From assembly GCA_037176725.1 (NCBI GenBank), contig JAZBRS010000011.1:9858001-9922000 (forward strand): a DNA stretch of 64,000 nucleotides, read 5' to 3'. The stretch's first letter is position 1. Each line of letters begins with the position of its first letter. The position numbers and the translations under genes are program-made. Positions 10,840 to 21,700 of the stretch are shown here, piece by piece. This DNA comes from Posidonia oceanica. Its lineage: Eukaryota; Streptophyta; Magnoliopsida; Alismatales; Posidoniaceae. The notes beneath the pieces were generated by a model, which searched no databases, was not told the origin of the DNA, and worked only from the letters and a program-made list of their open reading frames with translations.

Positions 10840-11252
10840 GATGCCATCATATAGTGCCTTAATTTCTATGTAGCCCAGATAAGAGATAAGTAGGTCTTCT
10901 CTATTGTGCTATACCTGGCTTCACATTCGTTGAACTTCTTGCTTAGGTAATAAATGGCGTGCTCCTTTCTACCCGATTCATCATGTTGGCCCAAGACGGC
11001 ACCCATGGAATGCTGCGTGGTAGAAAGGTAGAGAAGCAGAGGTCTCCCCGGCGTGGGAGGAACCAGGACAGGAGGTTTGATCAGTAGTTGCTTGATTTTG
11101 TCAAATGCAGCTTGGCACTCCTCGCTCCAGTCGATTTGTACATTCTTCTTCAGGTGCTTGAATATTGGTTCGTAGATAAGCGTAAGCTGTGAAATGAAGC
11201 GACTGATATACTGTAAACGCCCTAGCAGGCCTCGGACCTCCTTTTCAGTCCT
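10840..11252 (-). pseudogene. Element A RT connection and Ty3-type RNase H
   Basis: The minus-strand frame begins at PRTEKEVRG (11252) with the RT thumb/connection LLGRLQYISRFISQLT. It continues into the RNase H segment LYLSTTQHSMGAVLGQ...IYYLSKKFNECEARYSTIEKT and stops at 10866. The usual first catalytic Asp (LYTDAS in typical Ty3 elements) is missing and reads LYLSTT. This fits the known decay of the native RNase H in Tat elements, with the archaeal-type domain downstream taking over. The frame is -1 relative to RT, and the same break exists in B. Confidence 0.88.
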
Positions 11253-12462
11253 GGGGGTGGCATCTCCATGATGGCTTTTGCCTTGCTCGGGTCCACCTCG
11301 ATCCCCCTCTACCTGACAATGTATCCCAGGAGTTTTCCAGATGACACCCCGAACACGCATTTACTGGGGTTAAGCTGCAGCTTGTACTTCCTCAAGCGGT
11401 CAAAGAGCTTCTTCAGACAAGCGAGGTGATCCTTGGGCTCTTTGGTCTTGGCAATCATGTCGTCCACGTAAACCTCAACTTCTTGGTGCATGAGGTTGTG
11501 GAAAAGTGTTGTCATCTCCCTCTGATAGGTTGTGCCAGCGTTCTTGAGCCTAAACGGCAAAACTTGGTAGCAGAAGACTCCCCAGGGGGTGATAAATGAT
11601 GTCTTCTCCATGTCTTCTTCTGCCATTTTGATCTGGTTATAGCCAGAAAAGTTGTCCATAAAGGATAGCATCTTGTGGCCTGTAGTATTGTCAACTAGGA
11701 CGTCAATGTGAGGCAATGGGAAATCGTCCTTGGGACTTGCCTTATTCAGGTCCCTGTAGTTGATGCATATTCGGACTCGGCCATCCTTCTTGGGCACTGG
11801 CACAATGTTCGCAAGCCATTTAGGGTAAAGGATGACCTTCAGGAAGTTGACACTGTGCTGCTTCATTATCTCTTCTTTGATCATGAGTAGCCACTGCGGT
11901 CGCCATCTTCTTAGCTTCTGCTTTACTGGCTTGGCATATGGATCCAAGGTCAGGTTATGCACTACTATTTCGACATCGAGGCCGACCATGTCTTCATAGC
12001 TCCAGGCAAAAACATTTGCATACTCTTTCAAGAATGCAATGAACTCTGCTCTAGCCTGGGGCGATAGTAGGGCGCTGATGCGATCCTCTCTGGCTTCTTC
12101 GGCTGTGCCGATGTTGACAACCTCCGTCTCTTCTTCGACATGGAGGTTGGGGCCTTCTGGATCGTCGTTATAGGGCCGGAACTCAAGCAATGGTTCATCA
12201 TTCTCATCCTCGCCTGTATCATCCTCCTCTCCGTATGCAATAAGTTCCAAGAGGATCTCCTTTCAAAGGTGGGATCTGAGATATCGAAGGAGTGCAGATG
12301 CTCCGCCTCTTGGCCCAGGTGATGCTTCAGGATCGTCACGCTTACTCGAGTGTTTCTGTATCCTTGGTGCGCGACCTCTACCCTGGCAACTTCCTCTACC
12401 TGCTCTGCTACTGATGGCATTGCTACTGACTCTGTTTCTGACACTGCTACTGACCCTGCCAC
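11253..12462 (-). pseudogene. Element A reverse transcriptase
   Basis: The frame from 12250 carries the conserved entry region (FAWSYEDM, PVKQKLRRWRP), VPKKDGRVRICINYRDLNKA, FPLPHIDVLVD, MLSFMDNFSGYNQI, and the catalytic YVDD at 11459-11470 (EVEVYVDDMIAK). A TAG at 11309-11311 replaces the Gln that B still has before RGIEVD. The upstream linker (SFDISDPTFE) lies in another frame (ORF from 12462), so a 1-nt frameshift has occurred near 12240; B is open across that point. RT copies the element RNA into DNA in cytoplasmic particles. Fingers, palm and the start of the thumb are all present. Confidence 0.93.
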
Positions 12463-14565
12463 AATGGCTCTGCTGATTTAGCTGATTCTGTGACTGCCTG
12501 CACTGCTGATGCTTCCTCCCCCACGCTTCTTGTTGTGCTTGTGGAGGACATACCAGACTGGTGGCTGATCAGGGTAATGCCGGAGTGGGGCATGTGCTGC
12601 ACCAACCACCTAGATCCGCCTTGTGGCTGCAGAGTGATCAGTTTATTTGGTCTAGTGGGGGCCACCGCTGCTGAGTCTTCTTCAATGACCATGATAGAGG
12701 CATGGTCCTTCCGCGGGGAGGGGTCTGTAGCCACGACTTTCCCTTTCCTTTTCGCTTGATACTCTGCCAGGTCCGCTGTCAGCGACTTGAGCTGTTCCTA
12801 GAACAGTAGCTCTAAGTCTCCCATCCACGAGTTGACCTGGGCCTCTGTTGCCGCTCCTTCCTCCTCATCCGAGGGTGAGTCGACGTAGTAAGCGTTGAGG
12901 GCCTCTGGCTCTAGCTCGGCTGCTAGATGTACTACTACTCTGGGTGCTCGCTCTGGCTGGCCTGTGGGCACGGCTGATGGCGGCGACCTCGTGATTATAG
13001 ATCCAAACAGATTGGTTAGCAGGGCCGCTGACGGGTGTGCTGCCAAAGTCACTGCTGCAGTTGGAAGGGAGACAAAGTTGCTCTTCTGGAGGACCAATGG
13101 CTGGGAGGTTGTGCTGCTCGACAGGGCCTTTGTATCTGGTAGTGATAGTGACGGCACGGCCTTTGACGCCATGGGGGCTTGCCACGAGAGTTGATGTTTT
13201 GAGGCAGGAGGATGTGTGACTGACTGAGCCAGCGATGTTGCTTGTGACGCGGTTGCTGAAACGGGTTGAGTTGCGCTGCTGGCTGAACTCAGTGATTGAC
13301 CCGCTAGAGAGGGTGACAGCTGTACTGACGCGACTGTGGCCACAGGCAGACTGGCTAACTATGCCTGAGCTGGTATCCCTGACTTCAAAACTGCTGCTAC
13401 TGGCATCGGTGATGCTGATAAGACTGCAGGAAGATCAGAGACTATCAATTTTGCCAAAGGGCCTGCCAAATCTACTGCCTTATGATCTGTGGAGGGAAGG
13501 GCCAGACAAACTGACCGAGAAGCTGCCGTGTCGAGTTGGATCTCGCCTAAGGTCCGGGCTGTCCCTACTGTGCCAGACTGCTCCTCATCCGAGTAGTAGT
13601 CCTCAATGCAGACCCAGTCTTCCGTCGGCAGCGAAGGGCTCTGGCACGGCTCCGATTGCGCTATGGCTTGAACTCCGCTTGAACCCAGGGTACCTGCACT
13701 GGTGAAGTTAGCGAGGTCCCGGGGAATGATCATCCTTCGATTCTTCGACTGTGGGTTCTTACTTTCGTCAGTCTGTGGGTCGTATCCGAGACTCTCGTTG
13801 TCTCTTCGCTCCTCTGCCACGATCGGCTCAGCGATTCCCTGGCTGTATCGCCCGAGCAGTGTCCCCTTGACGTAACCCCACCTGCGACAGACGTTTTCGA
13901 CCATCCGGAAAGGGTTATTGTGAACGGCCAAGGAGTTGACGCGTTGAAGATCTGGAATGAAGTTAACCGGCTTGCACCGATTAACGCGGTATAAAGCATC
14001 TGAGAGTTCAGGGTCAAAGGGGACAGTCTGTGAAGAGACAGGGGAGACTGCCTCGATCTGTTCCTTCTCAAAATTCTCCACCATGACAATGATGACATCG
14101 TCACCTTGACAAAACTTGATCATGTAATGGAGGGTCGAGGGGATAACCTGATGCTTGTGGAGCCAAGGGTGCCCAAGTAGAAAGTTGAAGTTAGGCTCCA
14201 TGTCAACGACGTAGAATTCCGCATCGAATGTGACCGGGCCAATGATGAGAGGAATAATCAAAATCCGTAGAGCGTCATGGTGGGTATTATCAAAAGCCGT
14301 CATTCGCTTTACAGTCGGAGTAATGTCCTCGGCTTTGAATCCAAGCTTTGTTGCTGTGCGCAAGGGACAGACATTAAGGCCTGACCCATTATCGACCAGC
14401 GCAAGGGGAATGTGAAAGTTTTTGAATTGTACCGTGACGAACAAGGGTTGGTTATGATTAATCCCCACCGGAGGCAACTCATCACTCATGAAAGTGATGA
14501 CCTGAGGCTCTGCGATCATCTCGACCATACTTTCCAAGGCGGCAGGTTCTATAGCTTGGACACAT
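12463..14565 (-). pseudogene. Element A protease and protease-RT linker
   Basis: The frame from 14537 holds the aspartic protease: FHIPLALVDNGSGLNVCPL gives the active-site loop as D-N-G, the form usual in Tat/Ogre, and LLGHPWLHKH is the downstream flap/ILG-type segment. After about 13800 the frame is Ser/Ala/Pro/Thr-rich linker of low complexity and continues in the same frame through TAG codons at 13359-13361 and about 12800 to a stop at 12447. Ogre elements are known to place an intron between protease and RT. I see no convincing splice pair, so an intron here is possible but unsupported. The frame to gag is shifted at about 14565. Confidence 0.87.
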
Positions 14566-17107
14566 GGGTAGCTTGGAACATGTGAAGAAAAGCCTCGTAG
14601 TGTTCAGCAGAAGTGTGTATAAGGTCCCAAATGGATATGTCAGCTTTAACCTTCTTAAGTTGGGAAGTGATGTCGACCTTGGGCTGGCCCTTTTTGGTGG
14701 TAGGAGGTGTAGCTTTAGGGGTAGGTTCAGCTATGGTAGGTATAGGAGGATGGACTGATGGTGGAGGTGCTACAGGTTGGCCTAAGGAAGGAGGTACTGC
14801 AGGTTCTGGATGACTAGGCCTAACCACTGGTGCCAGGGGTTTGTAAACCCTCCTCGATCGCGTCACTTCGGCACACATTTCTGTGGCATAGCTTTAAGGT
14901 ACGCGATGGGTGTCCCAGGTTAGGTTAATAACCATGGGAGTGCGTGCAGCGAGCACGAGAGGGGCTACAGGGGAGTTTATTGGTTGATGGGGGGATAAAG
15001 GGGGTTGCTGGGAAGGCAAAGCAGGTGGAGGCTGAGGTCTACCTAACAGGTGGACAGGGGATCCTAGCTGAGGCCTACCTAGGAGGTGTACTGGGGCTTG
15101 AGCCCGAGGAAGCATGGTGGGCAGTGTAGAAGAGTGCTTCGGCCTGGCAGGCGGTTGGATCATATGAACGCCCGACACAGAGTCGGCGACAGCTGCAAGG
15201 TAAAGAGAGACTGGAAAGGGTTCAGAAACATCATGGATAAGCTCAGAGGGGTCTACCACAGACGTGGCGGACTCGGAAGGGAAGAGAGAGTGGATTCCCG
15301 AGGTCCCTGCGCCTCCCGGATAGGAGTGCTCCAGCAAGGGCTGGTGGACAATGTTGGCGGGGGAAGATGCTGATGCTGATGTAGGGGGAAGTGTGGAGGT
15401 GGACGCCTCATGCGTGTCGATCACAATCGTTCCCAATTCGATCAAGTCCTGGATAGTATTCTGTAGGGTGAAGCAATTATCCGTAGAATGCCCGACGCTT
15501 CGATGGAAATTGCAGAAAAGGTTCGCCTTATATCAATGCGGTAGTGGGTTTGGTGGCTGGCGAACCTCCGAAAAGCTCAAGAGTGACGCAACCTTTGGGA
15601 GAACGGCATTTAGCGGTTCCGTCAGTGGGGCGACTTCTGCTTCTTTGTGGGTGGCCGTCTCTGCCTTTGGTATTGTCCTTGCTGAACCGATACGGCAGGA
15701 TAGACCGGTCGAGCGGTGGTAGTGATCTGTGGTGTGGGGTGTGCCCTAGGTGTAGGTGTGTAAATGATCTGAGGAGAGGCAAGCCGAGACGCCAGATGAA
15801 CAGGCATAGCAGGAGAGTCGACGTATGCAACGTGGGCTTCGAAGGATCCTTCTTTTGGGGGCGGCTGCTGCTGCTACCGCTGTTGTTGTTGTTGGTGGTG
15901 GTGGTGCTGCTGTTGCTACTGGTAGGGGCCTGTTTGGCGAACGCAAAGAGTGCGGGGAAGTTGCCACTCCGCAACAAACTCTCTACGCGAGTGCCAGCTC
16001 GGATCAGTGTAGTGAAGGTTGTGACGGGTTGAATGCTAAGCAGAGCCCCAGTAGATGACTGCGCCCTTTTGATAACGATCTCGATAGACTCCTCATCAGA
16101 GGGACTATCTTTGACTTGTGAAGCAAGGACGTGCCAGTGGCCGACGTACTCTCCGAACGGCTCACCAGGATTCTGCTTAGTTGCGACTAGGTTTGCGGGC
16201 TTTGGGACTAGGTCGAGGTTGAAGGAATATTGTTCCAGGAACGCCTGGCTTAGGTCGTTCCAAGTTTTGATTGCGGTCATGTCAAGCGATGTGAACCACT
16301 TGAGGGCCAGACCAGACAGACTCTTTTGGAACAGGCGGATCAACAACCTCTCATCAGCCTGGAGCTGGGTGAGATCACTGTAATACGCCTTCAGATGGGC
16401 TATGGGGCAGCCCCTACCATTATATTTTTCAAATTCCGGGATCTTGAACTTCGGTGGGAGTACCGCCTCTAGGAAATAGCAGAGGTCCTGGAACTGGTAG
16501 GTCTGGTGGTCTGTACCCTGCACTAGACGTAGTGTTTTTTCCAGAACATCCATCCTGTTGTTGATAGGGTCTGGATTGGCTGCCGGAGGTGATGGGGCAG
16601 CAGGGGCAGAGACCACGTACGCCGATTGGGTCGCACCAAGGTGCTCCTCCGGATCCACCATCATGTCACCTGGTGATGCGAGGTGATGGTCGGCGTACCC
16701 GTGCACAGGTGTAGTGTAAGAGGGAATGCATGCTGAAGTCTGGACCTGATGCAAGGGGGCAGGTAGATGACATGCTGTGCAGTGGGTGCAGAGTGCTGGA
16801 GCAACAGCGGCCACACCGGTGCAGTGCCGGGTGGCGGGTCTGTAGGGTACTATGCTCCAACCAGCCCGAAGGACTAGCCACCAGGTGGTGGTGGTGCATG
16901 CTGTGCATAGTGTTGTGTAGATGAAGGAGGCGAAAATTGTGCCCCCATCGCCGGAACCGTGAGTAGTTGAGGCAATGGTCTAGGCGAAAGTGTAGAAGGA
17001 ATTACATGATATGTGGGAGCAGGCTGCACAGGAACCTCGGGACCAGTAGGAATGAAAGAAGGGCGGATTGATAGAGCCATGCCCTGCAGCCGCTGGGCAG
17101 TCTCCAT
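14549..17107 (-). pseudogene. Element A gag
   Basis: The N-terminal frame starts at 17107 (METAQRLQ), is Pro-rich, and has TAGs at 16874-16876 and 16850-16852. After a frameshift near 16750 the capsid core lies in the frame of 16814-15528: QFQDLCYFLEAV, FEKYNGRGCPIAHLKAYY, LLIRLFQKSLSGLALKWFTS, AFLEQYSFNLDL, GEPFGEYVGHW. A further frame change leads to a zinc knuckle of the form CX2HX4HX4C (15473-15514), one Trp-to-stop change just before it, and a Pro-rich tail ending near 14549 (IWDLIHTSAEHYEAFL). Gag would form the particle and bind RNA. Element D gag is colinear. The overall span is as expected for Tat gag. Confidence 0.9.
15473..15514 (-). other. Zinc-knuckle-like CHHC motif in element A gag
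   Basis: Encodes CNFHRSVGHSTDNC, that is C-x2-H-x4-H-x4-C. This has exactly the spacing of the retroviral CCHC knuckle with the second Cys replaced by His. C and D carry the same variant, so it is a family feature. RNA binding is inferred. Confidence 0.8.
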
Positions 17108-18682
17108 CAGATGCTGATACTGCTCATCAGGCGTCCCGTCAGTGGGAATATTGAGGTGCAGTGTCAGCAGGGGACCAGAGCCAATAGGAATAGACTGTCC
17201 AGAAGATTGAAGCCCTATAGCAAGGGTCTCTGCAGCAAAAGAGGAGTTAAGAGGGACGTATCCCTAGGATAGTGGGGTCAGAGGCATCTCCGGAACGCGA
17301 GTGGTGGTCATCAAGATAGACTCGGCGACCAGATCCGGAGGGGCGTATGTCTGCCAATGCCCCAAAACAAACTGGGGTGCCCTAGGCGATAGAGGGGGAA
17401 ACGCTGGTGTCACAAGGGGCACAGAGGGAGCGGAAGCGGGAGTCGGAGGACCGAAGTGGAAACTGCCTCCGAAGCAAGGGTAAGCAGGGGTTCAATGGTG
17501 TGCTGGGCCATCGCTGACTGAGAGCGGGTGAGAATGGGACTGCGACGAGAGGTGAAAGGGCGAGTTCTAGGAGGAGCTATCGTCGCAAAAGCAAATAGCT
17601 CAGGAGAAGATGGTCAAGCACAAGTGTCTCAGTAGGGATGTCAGTAAGAGGAAGGACTCGAGCTCCAGCTAGGGAACTCGCTTACTGACCTCTGCGGGAC
17701 ACAACAGAAACTGGGATTAGAACAAGAAAATGAAATGTAAATGCATTAAATTGTGGCATGAATGATATGTATGCTTTCTAGCATGCTCACTCTCACCAAT
17801 CTAGTGTATCCTAGTAGGTAGTCTACTTCGGATACTCACAGGTGTACAGGTCACCGACTCAGGTCAGAAAAGTAGGTACCCTGTCTAAATCCTGGCCCAA
17901 AGCTCAGGTAGTAACAAGGTGGTGTGTTGGTGGCCTTGACTCTGCTGAAGCGTGGGTGGTACCCTCCACTAGCACCGACATGACCCTTGACAAGGGGGGA
18001 CAGACCGACCGACTCACGCCATGCCAAAGCATTGGGGCAAGAGGCCGGGACTATCCTTTGCAGACTGGTAGGTGGACTCAGATGAGAAGATGCATGCCCT
18101 ATATGATGCTTCATGCAAATGATTAAAGTCTTTTATCTTGCATATTTTATTAACTCAAGGGGATGCAAGTGTGTTGATGGCTCTAGTTGTACCTAGAATT
18201 TATTTTTACTTGCCAAGGGGGAAGCAATCAGTCTCTAATTGTCCTTAGGCTTAATGCAAAAAGGGGAACAAAATCACCCAAATATGGCAAACAAACAACA
18301 TACAATCACTGCAAAAAGCATGGGCATGGCATGTGCATGTGTATGTGGACATGATAGTGAGAAGAGAAACACTTAGCATGTCAAAAGGCAGGTCTGCATG
18401 GTATGTGCATGTGTGGTGGCATAGCAAATGTGTAAAACAAGGCATTTACCATCCAAAAAGCATGTATTATTGTGCCAAGCAATTATTTAGACATGTCAAG
18501 CGAGAAATAGAGTAATGATAAGCAATGTAAGCAAATAAAGTAAAGTAAGTAAAGACAGACAAGCAGTAGAGCATGTAAAGGCAGAGCAAACAATAAAGCA
18601 TGCAAAGGCAAAACAGGCGAGGCAAGCAAAAGATGCAAAATCCAGGCGGCGAGAAAGCTAAAATGAAAGTCAGAGTCTAGAA
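17108..18682 (-). other. Element A 5' leader (between PBS and gag)
   Basis: No convincing coding frame. It contains a ~350-nt block (about 17755-18115) also found in C (twice) and D, with a short palindrome CCCTTGACAAGGG and the motifs GTCCACCTACC and GAGCTTTGG in sense. The rest is A-rich, with TGCAAAG/ATGCATG-type simple sequence. Its position fits a packaging or dimerisation leader, which is an inference. Confidence 0.65.
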
Positions 18683-18700
18683 TCCCCAGCAGAGTCGCCA
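18683..18700 (-). other. Element A primer-binding site
   Basis: Sense sequence TGGCGACTCTGCTGGGGA starts one base after the 5' LTR end. It would pair with a tRNA 3' end whose terminal bases read ...GAGTCGCCA. Family knowledge points to tRNA-Arg for Tat/Ogre elements. The same PBS occurs in elements C and D. Confidence 0.9.
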
Positions 18701-18701
18701 C

Positions 18702-21700
18702 TGTAGTAATCCCGAAATTCGGATCATCCATGCACGATGCCAAAGCGCACGTGCACTGATTGGAATTAGGTTTACTATTAGCGACAGGATCCGAGGAGGG
18801 ATACTCTACTCGGAAACGCTGGAAAAAGAGGAAAAAACAAAGATAAGACTAAATTAGAGTCGCCACTGTATCTATTAAATCGGAAGACAAGGAAAACCAG
18901 GGAAAGCATGAGAAATCATGCAAAGGGGAAAGAAAGAAGGAGAAAAGAATGCAAATGCTATGCAGATGTGACTCGTGCCTAGGATAAGGGCAATATGGTC
19001 ATTAAGCACCAAGAGAAAGGGCAAGGACTCCTGTTACGCACGGGGAAGGTGTTAGGCACCCCCGATACGTCAGAGAATCGGTCTTCTAGGCTTACGCTCG
19101 CATATGCCGGAAGATGCATGATATGAATGCCTAAATGCCATGAATGCTTAATTACATGCTCAAATGTATGCTTTAAGTGTTGAAATGTGTGCAGGGAATT
19201 AAACGTGCAATCTATGTGCTCAACAGCGCTACCAGTGTTCCAAACGGGTAAGCCCTAGTTTGTAAGAACTCTAGACAGTAAGCATCACAGCCTTAAATGC
19301 AAATGCAGGCGATAAAACAAAACAGTGGTAAACCATGCAAATGCGAAGCGGCATGCAACATGGAAAACGAAAGTAGGAGCGGTAAAGCCTAATCTACATG
19401 CACGAGAAATCAGATCTCGAAAACGATGCATGCAATGCGAATGATAAGGCAATGAGTGCTATGCAGTGATTCAGATGGGCTTATCTTGAGAATCTGAGGC
19501 CTGATCTGAGATAACTTTAGTTAGAATGAAAGATCATTCAACCAGGAAGACTTGGGCAGTTAGATCGTGAAGATCCAACGGTCCGATCAAAAGTTATTTA
19601 GGTTTCAAGTTAGAAGGCTCAAGGGCCAAAAAAAGTGAACTAAGTGGGGGTCTAAGTGCAGATTACCCCTAAGTGTGTGCAATGCAGGATAAATGCATGC
19701 AATGGGACTGAGGATGCTCAAAAGGATGCAAAGATGCAATGTACAATGACATGGGGGTGCAATGCATGCAAGGATGCAAATGTAGGGACCTAAGTGCAAT
19801 TACAAGAACTACAGGGTCCTACATGCAAAACCATGGCAAAAGTGTGCAAGGCAACAGTTGGAATGCGTGATAAGAGCTAACAAGGCAGTATGGCATGCAT
19901 GCAGAAGCAAAATGCAACAAAGGGTGCAAGAATGCATGCTACAGCAAAAGATAGGGACCTATATGCGATATAGGAAAACTATGGGGGCTTACATGCAAAA
20001 TGTGGCAAAATGCAATGCAACATGGCAAATGCATACAAAAATGAGGATGCAGCAGAGCAATATGCAAGCAATGGCTAAATGCAACATTGATGGCAAGATA
20101 TGCATGCAATAATACAAGAAAGGATCCTAATGCAGTTTTCAAAAACATGTAGGGCCTAAGTACAATGCAAAACAGGTATGCAAGCAAGCAACAGTTGACA
20201 AATATGGACTGACATGCAATTCAGGAAAACTGTTGGGCTTTTAAAACAGTGCAATGTGGTATAAAAGAGCCATTTAAGTGATGTATGCATGTGCAAAGGA
20301 CTTAAATGCAATAATCACAAGTTACAGGACTTTATTGCAATGTAATAAAGTTTAAAATCACATTTAAATCACAGTTGGAAGCAAACTGGACTTAAATGTA
20401 ATAATGTAAAACCACAGAACTTTACTACAATGTAATAAGGTTTAAAAACCACATTTAAATCACAATTCAAAGCAAACTGGACTTAAATGTAATAATCGAA
20501 ACTTGCAGGACTTTATTGCAATGTAATAAGGTTTAAAATTCACATTTAAATCACAGCTGAAACCAGACTAGACCTAAATGCAAATATTAAAACCCTTAGG
20601 GCTTTATTTCAATGCAATAAGGTTAAAAAATCACATTTAAATGAATGAATGAATGTTCTAAGGACTGACTTGCAATTAAAACATGTTTCTGGATTTTTTT
20701 GCAATGCAATCTAGTTTTAAAACATGATTTAAATGAAATCTGATTGATCAGAGGACCTAGATGCAATAATAGAAAACCACAGGATTTAAAATGCAATGCA
20801 ATATGGTAAAAATGCAAATTAAATGCATGATTCACAACAGACAGGACTCAAATGCAATTAAAATATTTTTAGGGTTTTTTATGCAATGCAATAAGGTAAA
20901 AATCAGATTTGAATGAGATGCTGGAACTACAACTGGACTGATTTGCAAATAAATCAAAGCAGAGGATTTAAATGCAATTCAATATAGTTTTAATGCAGCA
21001 TTAAATGATTTATCAATCAGAACAGGACCCAAATGCAAATAGCAGAAACTTAAGGACTGAAATGCAATATATGCTTTAAACTAACATTTAAATGATTTTA
21101 AATGAATATACGAAAGACTTGCATGCAATTAAACTAAAATGATGGACCAAAATGTAATGAAATATGATTTAAATCAAAATTTAAATGATTCTTAAACCAC
21201 AGTTGGACCCAAAAGTAAATAAAATAAACTACAGTAATTTATTTCAATGCACCAAAGCAAACAAAAATCAGAACTATACACAGTTACAGTGCTATAGTGT
21301 CGCCCGACACTGCAGCACCTTCGCCGGGGAAGAAGGGCTGCGCAGCGGTGGAGCGGAGCGAGGGAGGCTGGCCTGAGGCCTAGGGAGGTTGGAGGCAGTC
21401 CGTCCGGAGGCGCCGGTGGCTTCGGTGGCGATCGGCGGTTGCTGGTGCGCCCTGCCGGCCTAGCTGGTTTTCCGCAGAGAAAGCCAGAGGTAGAGGAGGC
21501 ATGGAGGGCTGCTGCGATGCATGGAGGCTATTGGGCGAGCTTCCTGGTGCTCAGGCGAAGCTCAGGGTGCTAATGCGGAGGCGTTGCGGTGGCGGAGGCG
21601 GTCGGTCGACCTCGGCAGCTACTGCGGAGGAGAAGGAGGACGAGACAGGAGCTGGTGGCTGCGGAAAGGGCCGGGCGGCATTGGACCAGCCTCCTGGAGG

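Noticed and set aside
12447..13359. Ogre-type intron between protease and RT
   Set aside because: The linker stays in the protease frame through TAGs down to 12447, and no convincing donor/acceptor pair was seen; left as a possibility only.
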